DNA of 64,000 nucleotides, taken from Nitrospirota bacterium. GTDB taxonomy: Bacteria; Nitrospirota; Thermodesulfovibrionia; Thermodesulfovibrionales; Magnetobacteriaceae. The position numbers and the translations under genes are program-made. The notes beneath the pieces are model-generated. The model saw nothing but the letters and a program-made list of their open reading frames with translations, had not been told where the DNA came from and searched no databases. The stretch is from NCBI GenBank assembly GCA_015233015.1, contig JADFYO010000008.1:1-64000 (forward strand), written 5' to 3'. Below, one piece after another: positions 34,732 through 44,300 of the stretch; the first letter of the stretch is position 1; every line of letters starts with the position of its first letter.

Positions 34732-35022
34732 GTGACAAAGGAAATTGTGATTCAGGTGTTGAGAGCAGTAACGGAAGAATCCTTTATTAAATATAATGCA
34801 CATATACGGGGTATTTTCGGCTCAATTGCAAGGGGCGATGCGCGTGAAAACAGCGATGTTGACGTTCTTGTTGACTTTACGGAAAATGCAGATCTATTCG
34901 ATTATGTAGGACTTGAACTGTTTCTTGAAGAAAAACTCAACAGGCGCGTAGATGTTGTGCCAAGGGATACTATCAGGAGTGAAATCAGAAATGCCGTCAT
35001 CAAGGAAGCTATTTACATATGA
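34732..35022 (+). CDS. mntA: MntA-type minimal nucleotidyltransferase antitoxin (second module)
   Basis: 96 residues with the GSX10DXD site GSIARGDARENSDVD and a third Asp in RVDVVP. This is an MNT-domain protein expected to AMPylate the HEPN partner encoded next. GTG at 34732 is preferred, with GAGGTG six bases upstream; a GTG at 34723 is in frame. The stop overlaps the next start (ATGA). Sequence differs clearly from the module at 10.9 kb, so the two are independent acquisitions rather than a recent duplication. Confidence 0.85.
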   Translation: MTKEIVIQVLRAVTEESFIKYNAHIRGIFGSIARGDARENSDVDVLVDFTENADLFDYVGLELFLEEKLNRRVDVVPRDTIRSEIRNAVIKEAIYI

Positions 35023-35366
35023 GGAATATTGTCCTTTATGTGACAGACATTTTTGAGTCAATAGAGTTTATTGAGCAGTTCATACTCGGAATGGGGCTTG
35101 AGGACTTCAAGAAAGACGTCAAGACCTCAGATGCTGTGATAAAAAGGTTTGAAAATATTGGCGAGGCGGCAAAAAATATTCCTGAAGAGATAAAATCCCT
35201 CTATCCTGAAATACCATGGAAGGAGATGATAAGAATGCGGGATAAGTTGGTACATTTCTATTTTGGGGTAAAGCATGAACTGGTGTGGGCTGCGATAAAG
35301 AACAGGCTGCCTTCGATTAAGCCGTTACTCAATAAAATGCTTGACGAATTGACCAACGACCACTGA
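35019..35366 (+). CDS. hepT: HepT-like HEPN ribonuclease toxin (second module)
   Basis: 115 residues with RX4HXY as RDKLVHFY and the DUF86 signature KRFENIGEAAKNIP, YPEIPWKEMIRMR. Predicted HEPN RNase toxin, silenced by the MNT protein. The ATGA overlap with mntA ensures coupled synthesis. The module lies on the 5' side of tRNA-Val between imperfect direct repeats. Confidence 0.87.
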   Translation: MRNIVLYVTDIFESIEFIEQFILGMGLEDFKKDVKTSDAVIKRFENIGEAAKNIPEEIKSLYPEIPWKEMIRMRDKLVHFYFGVKHELVWAAIKNRLPSIKPLLNKMLDELTNDH

Positions 35367-35450
35367 AATATATCCTTAAAACCGGATGAGGGCTATGGTT
35401 ATTAACTGATCAGGACATTTCTATCGAAGGCGGATAAAGGGCGGAGGTAT

Positions 35451-35492
35451 AACTGCCCCTTTTCAGCCAACATCAAGCCAAAACAGAAAAAT
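35451..35492 (+). repeat. Imperfect direct repeat, right copy
   Basis: Right-hand copy of the repeat described at 34627-34668, 824 bases downstream and just after hepT. Confidence 0.5.
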
Positions 35493-35505
35493 GCTGAAGG
35501 GATAC

Positions 35506-36156
35506 TTATTTTACCTTAGCTCTTATTATCGTATAAATACCTCCAAGCCCCGCTAAAAGCGCAAATATGATCGATCCTACATCTGTCATGAGCGGCGCGT
35601 TTGTGGTGGGGGCAGCTGTGGTGGTTGTTGTGGCTGTTATGATTGCTGTGAAATAAGCATCGCAGCATGCACCAACAACAAAGCCAGGACCAGCAACTTG
35701 ATCATATAATTGACCTCCGGCATAAACTGAACCATCCGAATACCAAATCTTAGAACCGGTCAAAGTAAAGGTATATTGTTGCCCACTTGTAAGACTAACA
35801 GGAGTAGATAATGTGAGTGTGTTGTCCTGATTTGCTGTCAAATTCACAGCTTGTGTATATAATTGATCGCCTCCGGCAACGCTTTGGCCGGAATATATCG
35901 TTAAGGTACTGGCACCTGTAGTTTGAGGATAAATGAGGATAGAAGTTAAATTACCCGTACATGTTGCTGTAAACGATTGTCCGTCCTTTGTACCATTACT
36001 CGTCCATGCAGTATGAGCTGTCTGAGAAATTGTGCAATCTCCGAAGGCGCTGTCTGCTGGATATATATTGCATATGACTGCTAAGAAAATGATTGTTGTG
36101 ACAAATAACATCCTTTTTCCATTTTCCATATGAATTGATTTTGTTAATACTCGCAT
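35506..36156 (-). CDS. Secreted surface protein with C-terminal membrane anchor
   Basis: 216 residues. A signal peptide (MLFVTTIIFLAVICNIY, cleavage near DSA-FG) is followed by a Thr/Ser-rich beta domain with paired cysteines (FGDCTIS, ATCTG, GACCDA), a Thr/Ala/Pro linker (TATTTTTAAPTTNAP) and a C-terminal hydrophobic helix SIIFALLAGLGGIYTII ending in basic RAKVK. The tail has the layout of IPTL/PEP-CTERM sorting signals but lacks their exact motif. The beta domain resembles a jelly-roll adhesin-like fold. Starts at 36129 or 36108 would give a more normal signal peptide. Function unknown. Confidence 0.7.
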   Translation of the reverse strand: MRVLTKSIHMENGKRMLFVTTIIFLAVICNIYPADSAFGDCTISQTAHTAWTSNGTKDGQSFTATCTGNLTSILIYPQTTGASTLTIYSGQSVAGGDQLYTQAVNLTANQDNTLTLSTPVSLTSGQQYTFTLTGSKIWYSDGSVYAGGQLYDQVAGPGFVVGACCDAYFTAIITATTTTTAAPTTNAPLMTDVGSIIFALLAGLGGIYTIIRAKVK

Positions 36157-36676
36157 TTTTACGTCTTAAATTTCTCATAAAAAACTCCCTGGTTCAGCGT
36201 GATTCGGACAAGTCCGCTTCACATTTTAAAGTTATTCAGAAGCCCCGTACTCCGAAACAGAACAAAGAACCCCCTAAATACAAAAGACAAAATAACATGA
36301 CGTGGTTCATAACGAGATTCACATAGATACAATGCGGCTGTGGCAGAGATTGTGAGGTTATTAAAGAGGGCGCTACTCCCGCACGCGATAGAAAATAGAT
36401 AAATGCTCTCGTCAATGATTGACCCTATAACAAAGATATACGTTTGACATTCTCACGTTCCAACAGCTCATTCCTTGACAACGAAAACCTTCAGTGCGTT
36501 CATACTTAAAAGACAACTAAACTAAAACCCTGCACGGTAGTCTTACAGATTATAGAGGAGTTTGTCAATATGTATAAAAACCTTACATGCATCTTGATTA
36601 ACCATACGTTTTTTAAATCGAAGCCGGGTCACCGGCTATGAAGAATACCGGCAAATAGTAAAATAGCGAACCGTGG
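36157..36676. other. Intergenic region without a supportable gene
   Basis: 520 bases between the surface protein and the ferredoxin terminator. Only short frames without convincing RBS or homology are present. The largest small candidate, at 36571 (18 codons, after AGAGGAG), is not convincing. Confidence 0.5.
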
Positions 36677-36701
36677 AAAAGGGCTGCTTTTGCAGCAGCC
36701 C
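36677..36701 (-). terminator. Intrinsic terminator of the ferredoxin gene
   Basis: On the minus strand GGGCTGC (36695-36701) and GCAGCCC (36681-36687) form a stem with a 7-base loop, followed by TTTTCC, shortly after the ferredoxin stop. Confidence 0.7.
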
Positions 36702-36717
36702 CGGTCGTTGTCTTATC

Positions 36718-36903
36718 TTAGTCTGCCCACTTGATGGCTTCAACGGGACATGTGTCCATCGCTTCCTGAACGTCGCAAGTGCCGCACTTATCCGGTGAAC
36801 TAACAAAGGCATGGTCTCCCTGCATCGTAAATACTTCGGGACAAAGTGACACGCATGTCTCACAGCCCGTACAGAGGTCTGGATCTACATATGGAACCTT
36901 CAT
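36718..36903 (-). CDS. Small 4Fe-4S ferredoxin
   Basis: 61 residues. Cys motif C-x2-C-x2-C-x3-C-P (LCTGCETCVSLCP, first cluster) and a C-terminal half with CGTCDVQEAMDTCPVEAIKW. The spacing in the second half (C-x2-C-x7-C-P) fits a single-cluster ferredoxin of the Thermotoga/Desulfovibrio type, with a disulfide or a degenerate second site, rather than a canonical 2[4Fe-4S] protein. AGGAGG lies eight bases before the ATG. It is monocistronic with its own terminator. A general low-potential electron carrier. Confidence 0.88.
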   Translation of the reverse strand: MKVPYVDPDLCTGCETCVSLCPEVFTMQGDHAFVSSPDKCGTCDVQEAMDTCPVEAIKWAD

Positions 36904-37039
36904 CTTAAAATCCTCCTGCTACAGTTTGATCGGGCGCTCAATGCACCCTATGTTATTATTAATTAATTTGACGTCTGCATCTTTACAGCAATTTATGATA
37001 AACTAATATTTCTAAATTTGCAAGTAAAATATTTAAGCT

Positions 37040-39445
37040 ATGAAAGATACAGAAACCATAACAATACCTATAACCGGCATGACATGCGCCGTTTGTGCCC
37101 AATCTATCGAGAAGGCGATTAAGAAAAATGAGGCTGTAATCAGGGCATCTGTCAATTTTGCCGCCGGAAGGGCCGCCGCTATCATTAACAGCTACGATGA
37201 TATTAACTCTATTATCAGCTCTCTCGTCGATGCAATAAAGGAAGAAGGCTACGGCGTTTTGACCTCGAAGGTTGACCTTTCTATCGCAGACATGAGCTGT
37301 GCCGCATGCGTATCCAATGTCGAGTGGGCAATAAAATCAGTCCGCGGCGTTACTGCGGCAACGGTAAATCTCACTCTGGAGAGGGCAAGGGTTGAATATA
37401 TATCGACGATTACCACTGTCAGCGAAATAATCCAGGCCATAAAACTGGCAGGCTATAAGGCCGAGGCACTCAATGAGACCGCTGGAGATACAGAAAAAAT
37501 AGAAAGGGAAAGGCAATATGCCTCGCTTAAGGCAGCCCTTTGGGGGAGCGCCATTATTTCGGCCATTATCATGACCGCCTCGATGGTGAAACTCCCTATG
37601 CTGTCAAACCCGTATGTGTTGTGTGCCCTTGCCACCCCAGTGCAGTTTATATCCGGGATGCGGTTTTACCGGGCGGCTGCCTCAGCCCTCAGGCACTTTT
37701 CCACGAATATGAACACCCTTATTGCCGTCGGCACATCGGCCGCTTTTTTTTACAGCACGTTTGCCGTATTTTTCCCCGAAAGTCTCAGACGGCATGGAAT
37801 GGAGCCTCACTTGTATTTTGACACATCCGCCGTTATCATAACGCTGATACTTTTTGGCCGTCTGCTTGAGCTGCGCGCAAAGGGACATACCTCAGAGGCT
37901 ATAAAAAAACTCATCGGCCTTCAGGCAAAGACCGCCTCCGTAATCAAAGATAACATCGAGACAGCCATACCTATTGACGAAGTCGCAGTAGGGGATATCA
38001 TCATAGTGCGTCCGGGGGAGCGTGTCCCCGTCGATGGGACGATTATAGAAGGGGCCTCAAGCGTCGATGAGGCAACGATTACAGGAGAAAGCCTGCCCGT
38101 GGATAAGACAATAGGCAACATTCTCTATGGCGGCACTTTAAATATGTACGGGGCATTTAAGATGACGGCGTCGCGCATAGGCAAGGACTCCATGCTTGGG
38201 TCAATTATCAGGCTTATCGAAGAGGCTCAGGCAACAAAGGCACCCATTCAAAGGCTTGCCGATAAGGCGGCCTCGGTGTTTGTGCCGGCAGTTATTGTAA
38301 TAGCTTCGATGACGTTTATATTATGGTTTTTCTTAGGCCCTCAGCCCTCTTTCAACCATGCTATGATGAACTTTATTGCCGTGCTGATAATCGCGTGCCC
38401 GTGCGCTCTTGGCCTTTCAACCCCGACGGCAGTTATGGTCGGCACGGGAAAAGGGGCAGAGAGAGGGATTCTTATAAAAGGGGCTGAGGCACTCGAAACC
38501 GCCTATAAGATACAAGTCGTCGCCATGGATAAAACCGGCACGCTGACACAGGGCAAACCCTTTGTAACCGGCATCGATGCAATTCATAGCGGATTTACTG
38601 ATAACGATGCACTGAGGACGGCAGCCTCGGCAGAAAGATATTCAGAACACCCCATAGCAAGGGCTATCGTTGAGAAGGCTATGGCCGAAGGCATAGAGTT
38701 GTTTGACCTCGATACGTTTATATCCATAACCGGAGGCGGCGTAAAAGGCACATTCAGAGGCAGCGATATTATTATTGGAAGTGCCAGATTGCTGACTGAC
38801 GAGGGGATAGATGTACTCCCTGACATTAAGACCAAAACCACCGTTTACTTAGCCATAGACAGGGACTTAAAGGCGGTCTTTTCTATATCTGACACAATAA
38901 AAAAGACATCTGCCGCCGCGGTGAAAAAACTCAGGGCAATGGGGATTGAGACCATAATGCTGACCGGCGACCAGAAACATGCCGCAGAGGCAATAGCGCG
39001 TGAGGCTGGGATAGGCAAGGTTTACTCGCAACTCCTGCCAAACGAGAAACTGGATATAATCAAATCCCTGAAAAAGGAAAAAAAGATTGTTGCCATGGTA
39101 GGAGATGGAATAAACGACGCCCCCGCCCTTGCCGAGGCCGATGTGGGGCTGGCCATCGGGACAGGCATGGACATTGCGATAGAAGCGGCAGACATCATCT
39201 TAATAAAGGGAGACCTCATGGCAGTGGCAGACGCTATAAGCCTCTCGAGGCTGACAATCGGGACGATTAAAGAAAACCTGTTCTGGGCATTTTTCTACAA
39301 CATAGTCGGCATTCCAATTGCCGCCGGCGTGTTGACGCTATTTGGCGGCCCGTCGTTAAACCCTATGATTGCCTCATTTGCGATGGCCTTTAGTTCTGTC
39401 AGCGTAGTGAGCAATTCGTTGAGGTTAAAGAAGAAGAGGCTGTAA
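37040..39445 (+). CDS. copA: Copper-translocating P1B-type ATPase
   Basis: 801 residues with two N-terminal heavy-metal domains (GMTCAVCAQS ~13 and DMSCAACVSN ~87), eight membrane helices, the A-domain TGES, the membrane Cys-Pro-Cys motif IACPCALGL, the phosphorylated Asp in DKTGTLT and the hinge VGDGINDAPAL. CPC with the second-half residues (YN in FFYNIVGIP, and MASSFAM-like IASFAMAFSS) indicates Cu+ export. It confers copper homeostasis at the inner membrane. No copZ or CueR/CsoR-type regulator gene is adjacent. Confidence 0.95.
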   Translation: MKDTETITIPITGMTCAVCAQSIEKAIKKNEAVIRASVNFAAGRAAAIINSYDDINSIISSLVDAIKEEGYGVLTSKVDLSIADMSCAACVSNVEWAIKSVRGVTAATVNLTLERARVEYISTITTVSEIIQAIKLAGYKAEALNETAGDTEKIERERQYASLKAALWGSAIISAIIMTASMVKLPMLSNPYVLCALATPVQFISGMRFYRAAASALRHFSTNMNTLIAVGTSAAFFYSTFAVFFPESLRRHGMEPHLYFDTSAVIITLILFGRLLELRAKGHTSEAIKKLIGLQAKTASVIKDNIETAIPIDEVAVGDIIIVRPGERVPVDGTIIEGASSVDEATITGESLPVDKTIGNILYGGTLNMYGAFKMTASRIGKDSMLGSIIRLIEEAQATKAPIQRLADKAASVFVPAVIVIASMTFILWFFLGPQPSFNHAMMNFIAVLIIACPCALGLSTPTAVMVGTGKGAERGILIKGAEALETAYKIQVVAMDKTGTLTQGKPFVTGIDAIHSGFTDNDALRTAASAERYSEHPIARAIVEKAMAEGIELFDLDTFISITGGGVKGTFRGSDIIIGSARLLTDEGIDVLPDIKTKTTVYLAIDRDLKAVFSISDTIKKTSAAAVKKLRAMGIETIMLTGDQKHAAEAIAREAGIGKVYSQLLPNEKLDIIKSLKKEKKIVAMVGDGINDAPALAEADVGLAIGTGMDIAIEAADIILIKGDLMAVADAISLSRLTIGTIKENLFWAFFYNIVGIPIAAGVLTLFGGPSLNPMIASFAMAFSSVSVVSNSLRLKKKRL

Positions 39446-39550
39446 TGCCGGGGTTGTAGTCAGGCAGGTGTAATCTTTTTGTCTGGTTTTGGCCTGGCGG
39501 TCTCCGGCACCCGGAAGTCCCTGCTTTAATGACTGTTACTACCGCGGTTC

Positions 39551-39991
39551 TCAAAAACCAAGCTCTGCCAGCGTGACCCTGCCATTTTCGTACGAGGCAT
39601 ACTCCGTGCCGGTTTTCATATCAGTGATTCTCACTACCGGCGAGGTATCTATCACAGACTTTTGCGTGCCTATATCCATGACGAAGGCCTTTTTTTCCTT
39701 CAGGCTCAGCTTTTTCCAACGCTCGGTGTCTATCCTGATAGTCAGGATGTTGTTTGCCTCTGAATGTTCTTTTACAAATTGAGCCGAGATAAGACCCTCG
39801 ATTTGCTTCTTCGCCGTTTCTATTTCCTCTTTGGTTGCATTTTTCCTGGGTACATTAGCCGTGGCCTTCCCGAAACTCCCTGTAAACAGCAATATCGAAT
39901 AGACCACAATTACAAGCGCTAAAACCAATAGCGCGCCGAATTTTATTACATTCATAGAGTTATTTTTACCCTGCGTATCTTCTTTCAGCAT
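39551..39991 (-). CDS. Single-pass membrane protein, unknown
   Basis: 146 residues. One N-terminal transmembrane helix (IKFGALLVLALVIVVYSILLF) is followed by a basic linker and a soluble Lys/Glu-rich domain (~60-146) with FVKEHSEANNILTIRIDTERW and a C-terminal strand pair (VVRITDMKTGTEYASYENGRV). The ATG at 39991 has GGAGGAG just upstream. No family recognised. It is convergent with copA and shares direction with the metalloprotease-fliW genes. Confidence 0.6.
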   Translation of the reverse strand: MLKEDTQGKNNSMNVIKFGALLVLALVIVVYSILLFTGSFGKATANVPRKNATKEEIETAKKQIEGLISAQFVKEHSEANNILTIRIDTERWKKLSLKEKKAFVMDIGTQKSVIDTSPVVRITDMKTGTEYASYENGRVTLAELGF

Positions 39992-40091
39992 ATCTCCTCC
40001 GTGTGCCTTAAAATCAGTCCGTTTGTTACACCTATTATATAATAGTTCCATTTTGAATAGAAAGATATAAATTTATATTTTTGCCGCGGTA

Positions 40092-40733
40092 TTAAGCGTA
40101 AACCGAGATATGGCTTTTGGTGGCGGTATTAGTTCCCGTTGAGTTTGCGGTTGATTTTGAATATGGGGATTGACCGCCTGAGCCGGTGAACTGCTTCCGC
40201 GCTATTTCCTGTTCGGCCTCCGCTTCGATTTGGGATGCCTTCTGAGCAACATCCTCGTCCTGAGGTGAAGGGTCAGAAGGGGCAAGGGCAGAGGCCCTGA
40301 CCTGCCTCATCTTTGCTACCGTTTCTTCAGGGGTTTTTGCCTTTGAGACATCGATGGATACCTCTCCTCCGCTTATGTATGATTTCCCGTCAGGTCCTTT
40401 CGTATATGTGTATGTAGGGGCTCCGGCATATCTGCCGCCGACGGACTCGTGAGCCATTTCGTGGTTTATGACATGCTGCTCACGCTGCTTGAGCCTATCC
40501 ACTTCCCGTTGCGTTGCCGGGTCTTCTCCATTTGCGGCGGTGCCATTTGCGGCGGTGCCATTTGCGGCAGCCCCGGAGATAGTTACTTTGTCGGCATTGG
40601 CTGGCGCATTCCCGGAATTGCCACCGGCAGAACTGCCATGAGGCGTACCCCCTCCAGATACCAGATTACCGTAATACGAACCGGCCTGATACCCCACAGG
40701 CGGGCTGACTGCTACTGCCGCAATAACCGCCAT
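40092..40733 (-). CDS. Putative metalloprotease of the CJM1_0395/SprA-like family
   Basis: 213 residues. The central part carries the zinc-protease-like motif NHEMAH in EQHVINHEMAHESVGG followed by APTYTYTKGPDGKSYISGGEVSID, the family hallmark, then the KTPEETVAKMRQVRASALAP segment. The N-terminal ~70 residues are Gly/Ala/Asn-rich and low in complexity, with NGTAA units encoded by 15-base tandem repeats (40531-40575). No clear signal peptide. Proteins of this family are usually found in flagellated bacteria; here it is 41 bases from fliW in the same direction. Confidence 0.72.
   Translation of the reverse strand: MAVIAAVAVSPPVGYQAGSYYGNLVSGGGTPHGSSAGGNSGNAPANADKVTISGAAANGTAANGTAANGEDPATQREVDRLKQREQHVINHEMAHESVGGRYAGAPTYTYTKGPDGKSYISGGEVSIDVSKAKTPEETVAKMRQVRASALAPSDPSPQDEDVAQKASQIEAEAEQEIARKQFTGSGGQSPYSKSTANSTGTNTATKSHISVYA
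40531..40575 (-). repeat. 15-bp tandem repeats in the metalloprotease gene
   Basis: tttgcggcggtgcca occurs twice in tandem (40531-40545, 40546-40560), followed by a diverged third copy. In frame, coding for NGTAA. Confidence 0.8.
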
Positions 40734-40774
40734 CTCCGCACCTCACTTGTTTACAATCACTATGCCTGTAACTT

Positions 40775-41227
40775 TTAGTGGGAACATCCACACCCGCATG
40801 ATGGCTTCGAGTTCGGCGGATATTCCACATGCGCCTTCATGGACACGCTCTCGTCTTCTATAAATAAATGGGCTGCCTTCATATTTGCCGAATTTACTAA
40901 TATTGGCGACTTCAAATTAGCAAACAGCTGATTGTTTTCCACAACGAGCATTACAAACACCACCATGTCTGCTATGTCCTTGCACTCGAGATATTCCTCG
41001 ACGAAGTCCTCCACTTTAAACCCGTAGTTATGAAATAATATAAACGGGTCAGACACTATAAAGGCCACATCGGGGTCATCCACCGATTGCAGCCACTGTA
41101 TTGGCTCCTTGTATGGCAGCAGACAAAAACGCGTCAGATTTTTAAAACCTATGACGCCTCTTGGAAAATGAATAATTTTCTCATCTTCCACTTCCACTTC
41201 ATCAAACCTCGTGGTCTTGATCTTCAT
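40775..41227 (-). CDS. fliW: Flagellar assembly factor FliW
   Basis: FliW binds flagellin and antagonises CsrA, linking flagellin translation to filament assembly. The 150-residue length is standard. It has the family start MKIKTTRFDEVEVEDEKI, IHFPRGVIGFKNLTRF, LQSVDDPDVAFIVSDPF and the C-terminal NLKSPILVNS. The extreme C-terminus is Cys-rich (KPSCGCGCSH), an unusual tail that could bind metal. csrA and hag/fliC, the usual neighbours, are not in the window. Confidence 0.93.
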   Translation of the reverse strand: MKIKTTRFDEVEVEDEKIIHFPRGVIGFKNLTRFCLLPYKEPIQWLQSVDDPDVAFIVSDPFILFHNYGFKVEDFVEEYLECKDIADMVVFVMLVVENNQLFANLKSPILVNSANMKAAHLFIEDESVSMKAHVEYPPNSKPSCGCGCSH

Positions 41228-41333
41228 AATTCCCCCAGTATGTTTTCACTATAACGGTGTCATAAAACACCTCAATAATTTATTATACAATAATTCCCCT
41301 TAAAATATCGCGTAAATGGCAAGAGCCGGTGTT

Positions 41334-44300
41334 TTAAAACAAGCCGGAGATTCTTTTTGCTTCCCCTGAGACTTCCGCACTTGAATCGGCCATCCCTTTG
41401 TCGATTATCCCCTTAACCTTTGAACCCTTTATAAAGACAAGCGCCCCTACGGCATCCTTTCTTACCTTTTCGTCGGCGCTGCCCATTAATGTTTCAATCA
41501 ACTGAAGCGCCCGCTCAGGTTCCAGTTTCTTCGAGGAGAATATTTTGCCTAACAATGGAGCGGCTATCGGGCCGAGGTATGGGTTGTTAGTCGCAAGATT
41601 AACCAGGGCGTTAACAGACTCCCCTGTCCCAATCTGTGCCACTGTGGAAGCCGCCAGCCTTGCGCCTGTTTCGTTTCCTTTGACAAACCCCTCGCTGCCC
41701 AATAAGTCTGTCAGAGAGGACAGCGCGTCATTGCCCATATATGACAGCAAAATGGATATGGCCTGTGAATTGCCGGGGTCTTCGTTTTGTACCATTTCAT
41801 AAATCAGTTTTTTTACCACAATCTTATCGGTACGAAGGCCAATAAGACAGGCAATGTTGTCGCGGCTCTTAGCTTGAAGTGAAACCACGACCGCCCTGTC
41901 CTTTTTTATGAATGTCGCGTAGCTTTCCTTATAATTGTCGATGTCAGCCGCGCTGCATCCAGACGGCCGCTTATCCATGAATTTTATTGCATCGTAAACA
42001 AGTGTAAAATATATGTCTTCTTTGACTGAATTTGCCAGCTGCTTCGTATTGTATCTCGTGGTTTTCATATTATACACAACCACTGCCGCTGCGACCCCAA
42101 CCAGCATGAGGACTGTGGCGGCAATTATTTTCCTGAGCCATGTGGTCTCGACCTTAGTCTGCACCTCGGCGGCGGTAGGCGCTATAGCTATCTCTTCCTG
42201 AATAAGCGGTGGGCGAGAGATGGCCTTCTTTACGTTAGTTTTTTCGATTTGTCTTAATGAGGATTCAAATGTGTTGTCTATCAGATGGCTCAAACCTGCC
42301 GCGGCGACTATTGTTCTCAGTTGCGCCGATTCCCCCCGGCTCTGAGGTGCAACAGACAGATATTGCGTCATAATCTGTGTCAGCGCCTGCCGTGCAGATG
42401 TGTTTTCCTCCGTGGTAAGTTCCCACTCGATAAGCCACCTCACGATAGTTCCATCGAGACCCGCGGAGTATAAATAAAAACCGTTTTGACTGAAAACAAG
42501 GGCATTGACGCCGTCCATATGGCCGGTAAGAGTGAATAAACAATCACTGCTTTCAATGTTGAATATATATATTGTCCCTTCCATAGTACCGCAGGCGAAA
42601 TAACGCTCGTCACTCTTGCAGAAGTCCACAGAGAGGACACTTAAATCCCCTGTGTTAAAAGTCCTGATAAGTTTCATTGTCCTGATGTTCCACAAACCCA
42701 ATAAACCATCGGAGGCTGCCGTAAGGGCATAAAGACCATTGCCGCTTAGCGCTATGGCATTGACCGCGCCCTCGTGGCAAGCCGCGCTCTTAGCCGCCTT
42801 CCCCGTTACACTGTCCCAAAAGATAACAGAGCCGTCTTCCATGCCTGAAAGGAAAATCCTCTCATCCTTATGTAACGCCAAAGCAGTAACAGAAGCCCCG
42901 CATTCTTCGAAGCGTCCAAGATAGCTGCCCTCGCCGGTCGTATCCCACAGGCGTATAGTCCTTTCTGTGGCCGCGCTGAATATATACCTTCCATTTCCAG
43001 TCATTGCTATCGCCTTGACAGGTCCCTTGTGCTTTGAAAATTTATTTACCCGAACAGAGTTATTAATATCCAATGTCAATACATTGCCGTTATCTGTGCC
43101 AACGCATATCAGTCCAGACAGATAGTCCGACGCCATCGATGTGACGGCACTGCCGTCTGCCCCTGTCTCACTGATTATGGCAGTGGTTGAGACATCTATT
43201 TTACGCACTATGCCGTCGCTGTCTCCCGTGAGCAGGCCGCCGCCGTCACTCGTTATGGAAAGGGCGTTTGTTATGCCGCCTGGGCAGGGATAATCGTTGA
43301 CCCTCCAGCCGCTTTTGGGATATTTTCGACTATATGCAAGCGGTACCGCGGTCAACAGATCAACTGCCTCGGGGTTTTGTTCATATCCGCTTAGCGAACG
43401 TACCGCGTCAATAACGCTGGCTGCCCCTATGAAGTCGGAATGGTTTATTTTGTCTTTCGCTTCGGACAGTCTTTTTGAGAACTCATAGCTGATTTCACTC
43501 TCTCTGATTATTGCCGGCTGAACTAATGTGTATGACAACGCATAGGTATTGTCGAAGCTGATAAACATGATGTCATTACCGGCACCTATGATGAGTTTGT
43601 TTTCCTTTTGACTTATAGCGCCACACTTAATTGTCCCGCTTTGTTTAATAATCCTGTGAATTAGTCCGGTCTTTAATTCCCAAACCCTGACGGCAGTCTC
43701 ATCGACGCTAACCATGAAGCGCCCGTCGGCGCTAAAACCCGCAAAGATGATGGCCGCCGTGTGTCCTCGAAATTGTTCGACTGGTTTCCCTGTCTCAGTA
43801 TCCCACAATATAACAGGGTCCCTGCCGCCGCCGGTAACGGCAAGTTTGCCGTCGCCGTTTAGGGCAATCGTCCCGGCTGCGCTTGATTGTCCAGAAAATC
43901 TGAGTGCGGGTTTCCCTGTTTTGGTCTCCCACTTACACGGCGGGCTGCCCTTGTGCGACGTATAGACGTACTTTAAATCTGGTGAAACTGCAAGGGAGGT
44001 TATTGGCGTATGGTCTGTTTTATAGGCGCCCACGGTCTTTGAGTTCTTTATGTCCCAAACTCTGATTGAGCCGTCGTGCGAGGCTGATACTACATAAATC
44101 GTGGAAGGCAGGAATTTTACTGCCGAGGTCCCTTTACCAGGGGCATGTCCTTCGAAGTTATGAATGACCTGACCGCTTGCTGCGTCCATTATCTGAACCC
44201 TGCCGTCTGCGAGGCCGGCGGCTATATAGCGCTTGTCAACGGTTATATCTATTGCCGTAACCGCAGCCTGCCGCTCCTTCTGAAATATGTCCGGAGGGGT

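Noticed and set aside
36135..36326. 63-codon plus-strand frame opposite the start of the surface protein
   Set aside because: No RBS and no homology; low-complexity lysine-rich tail.
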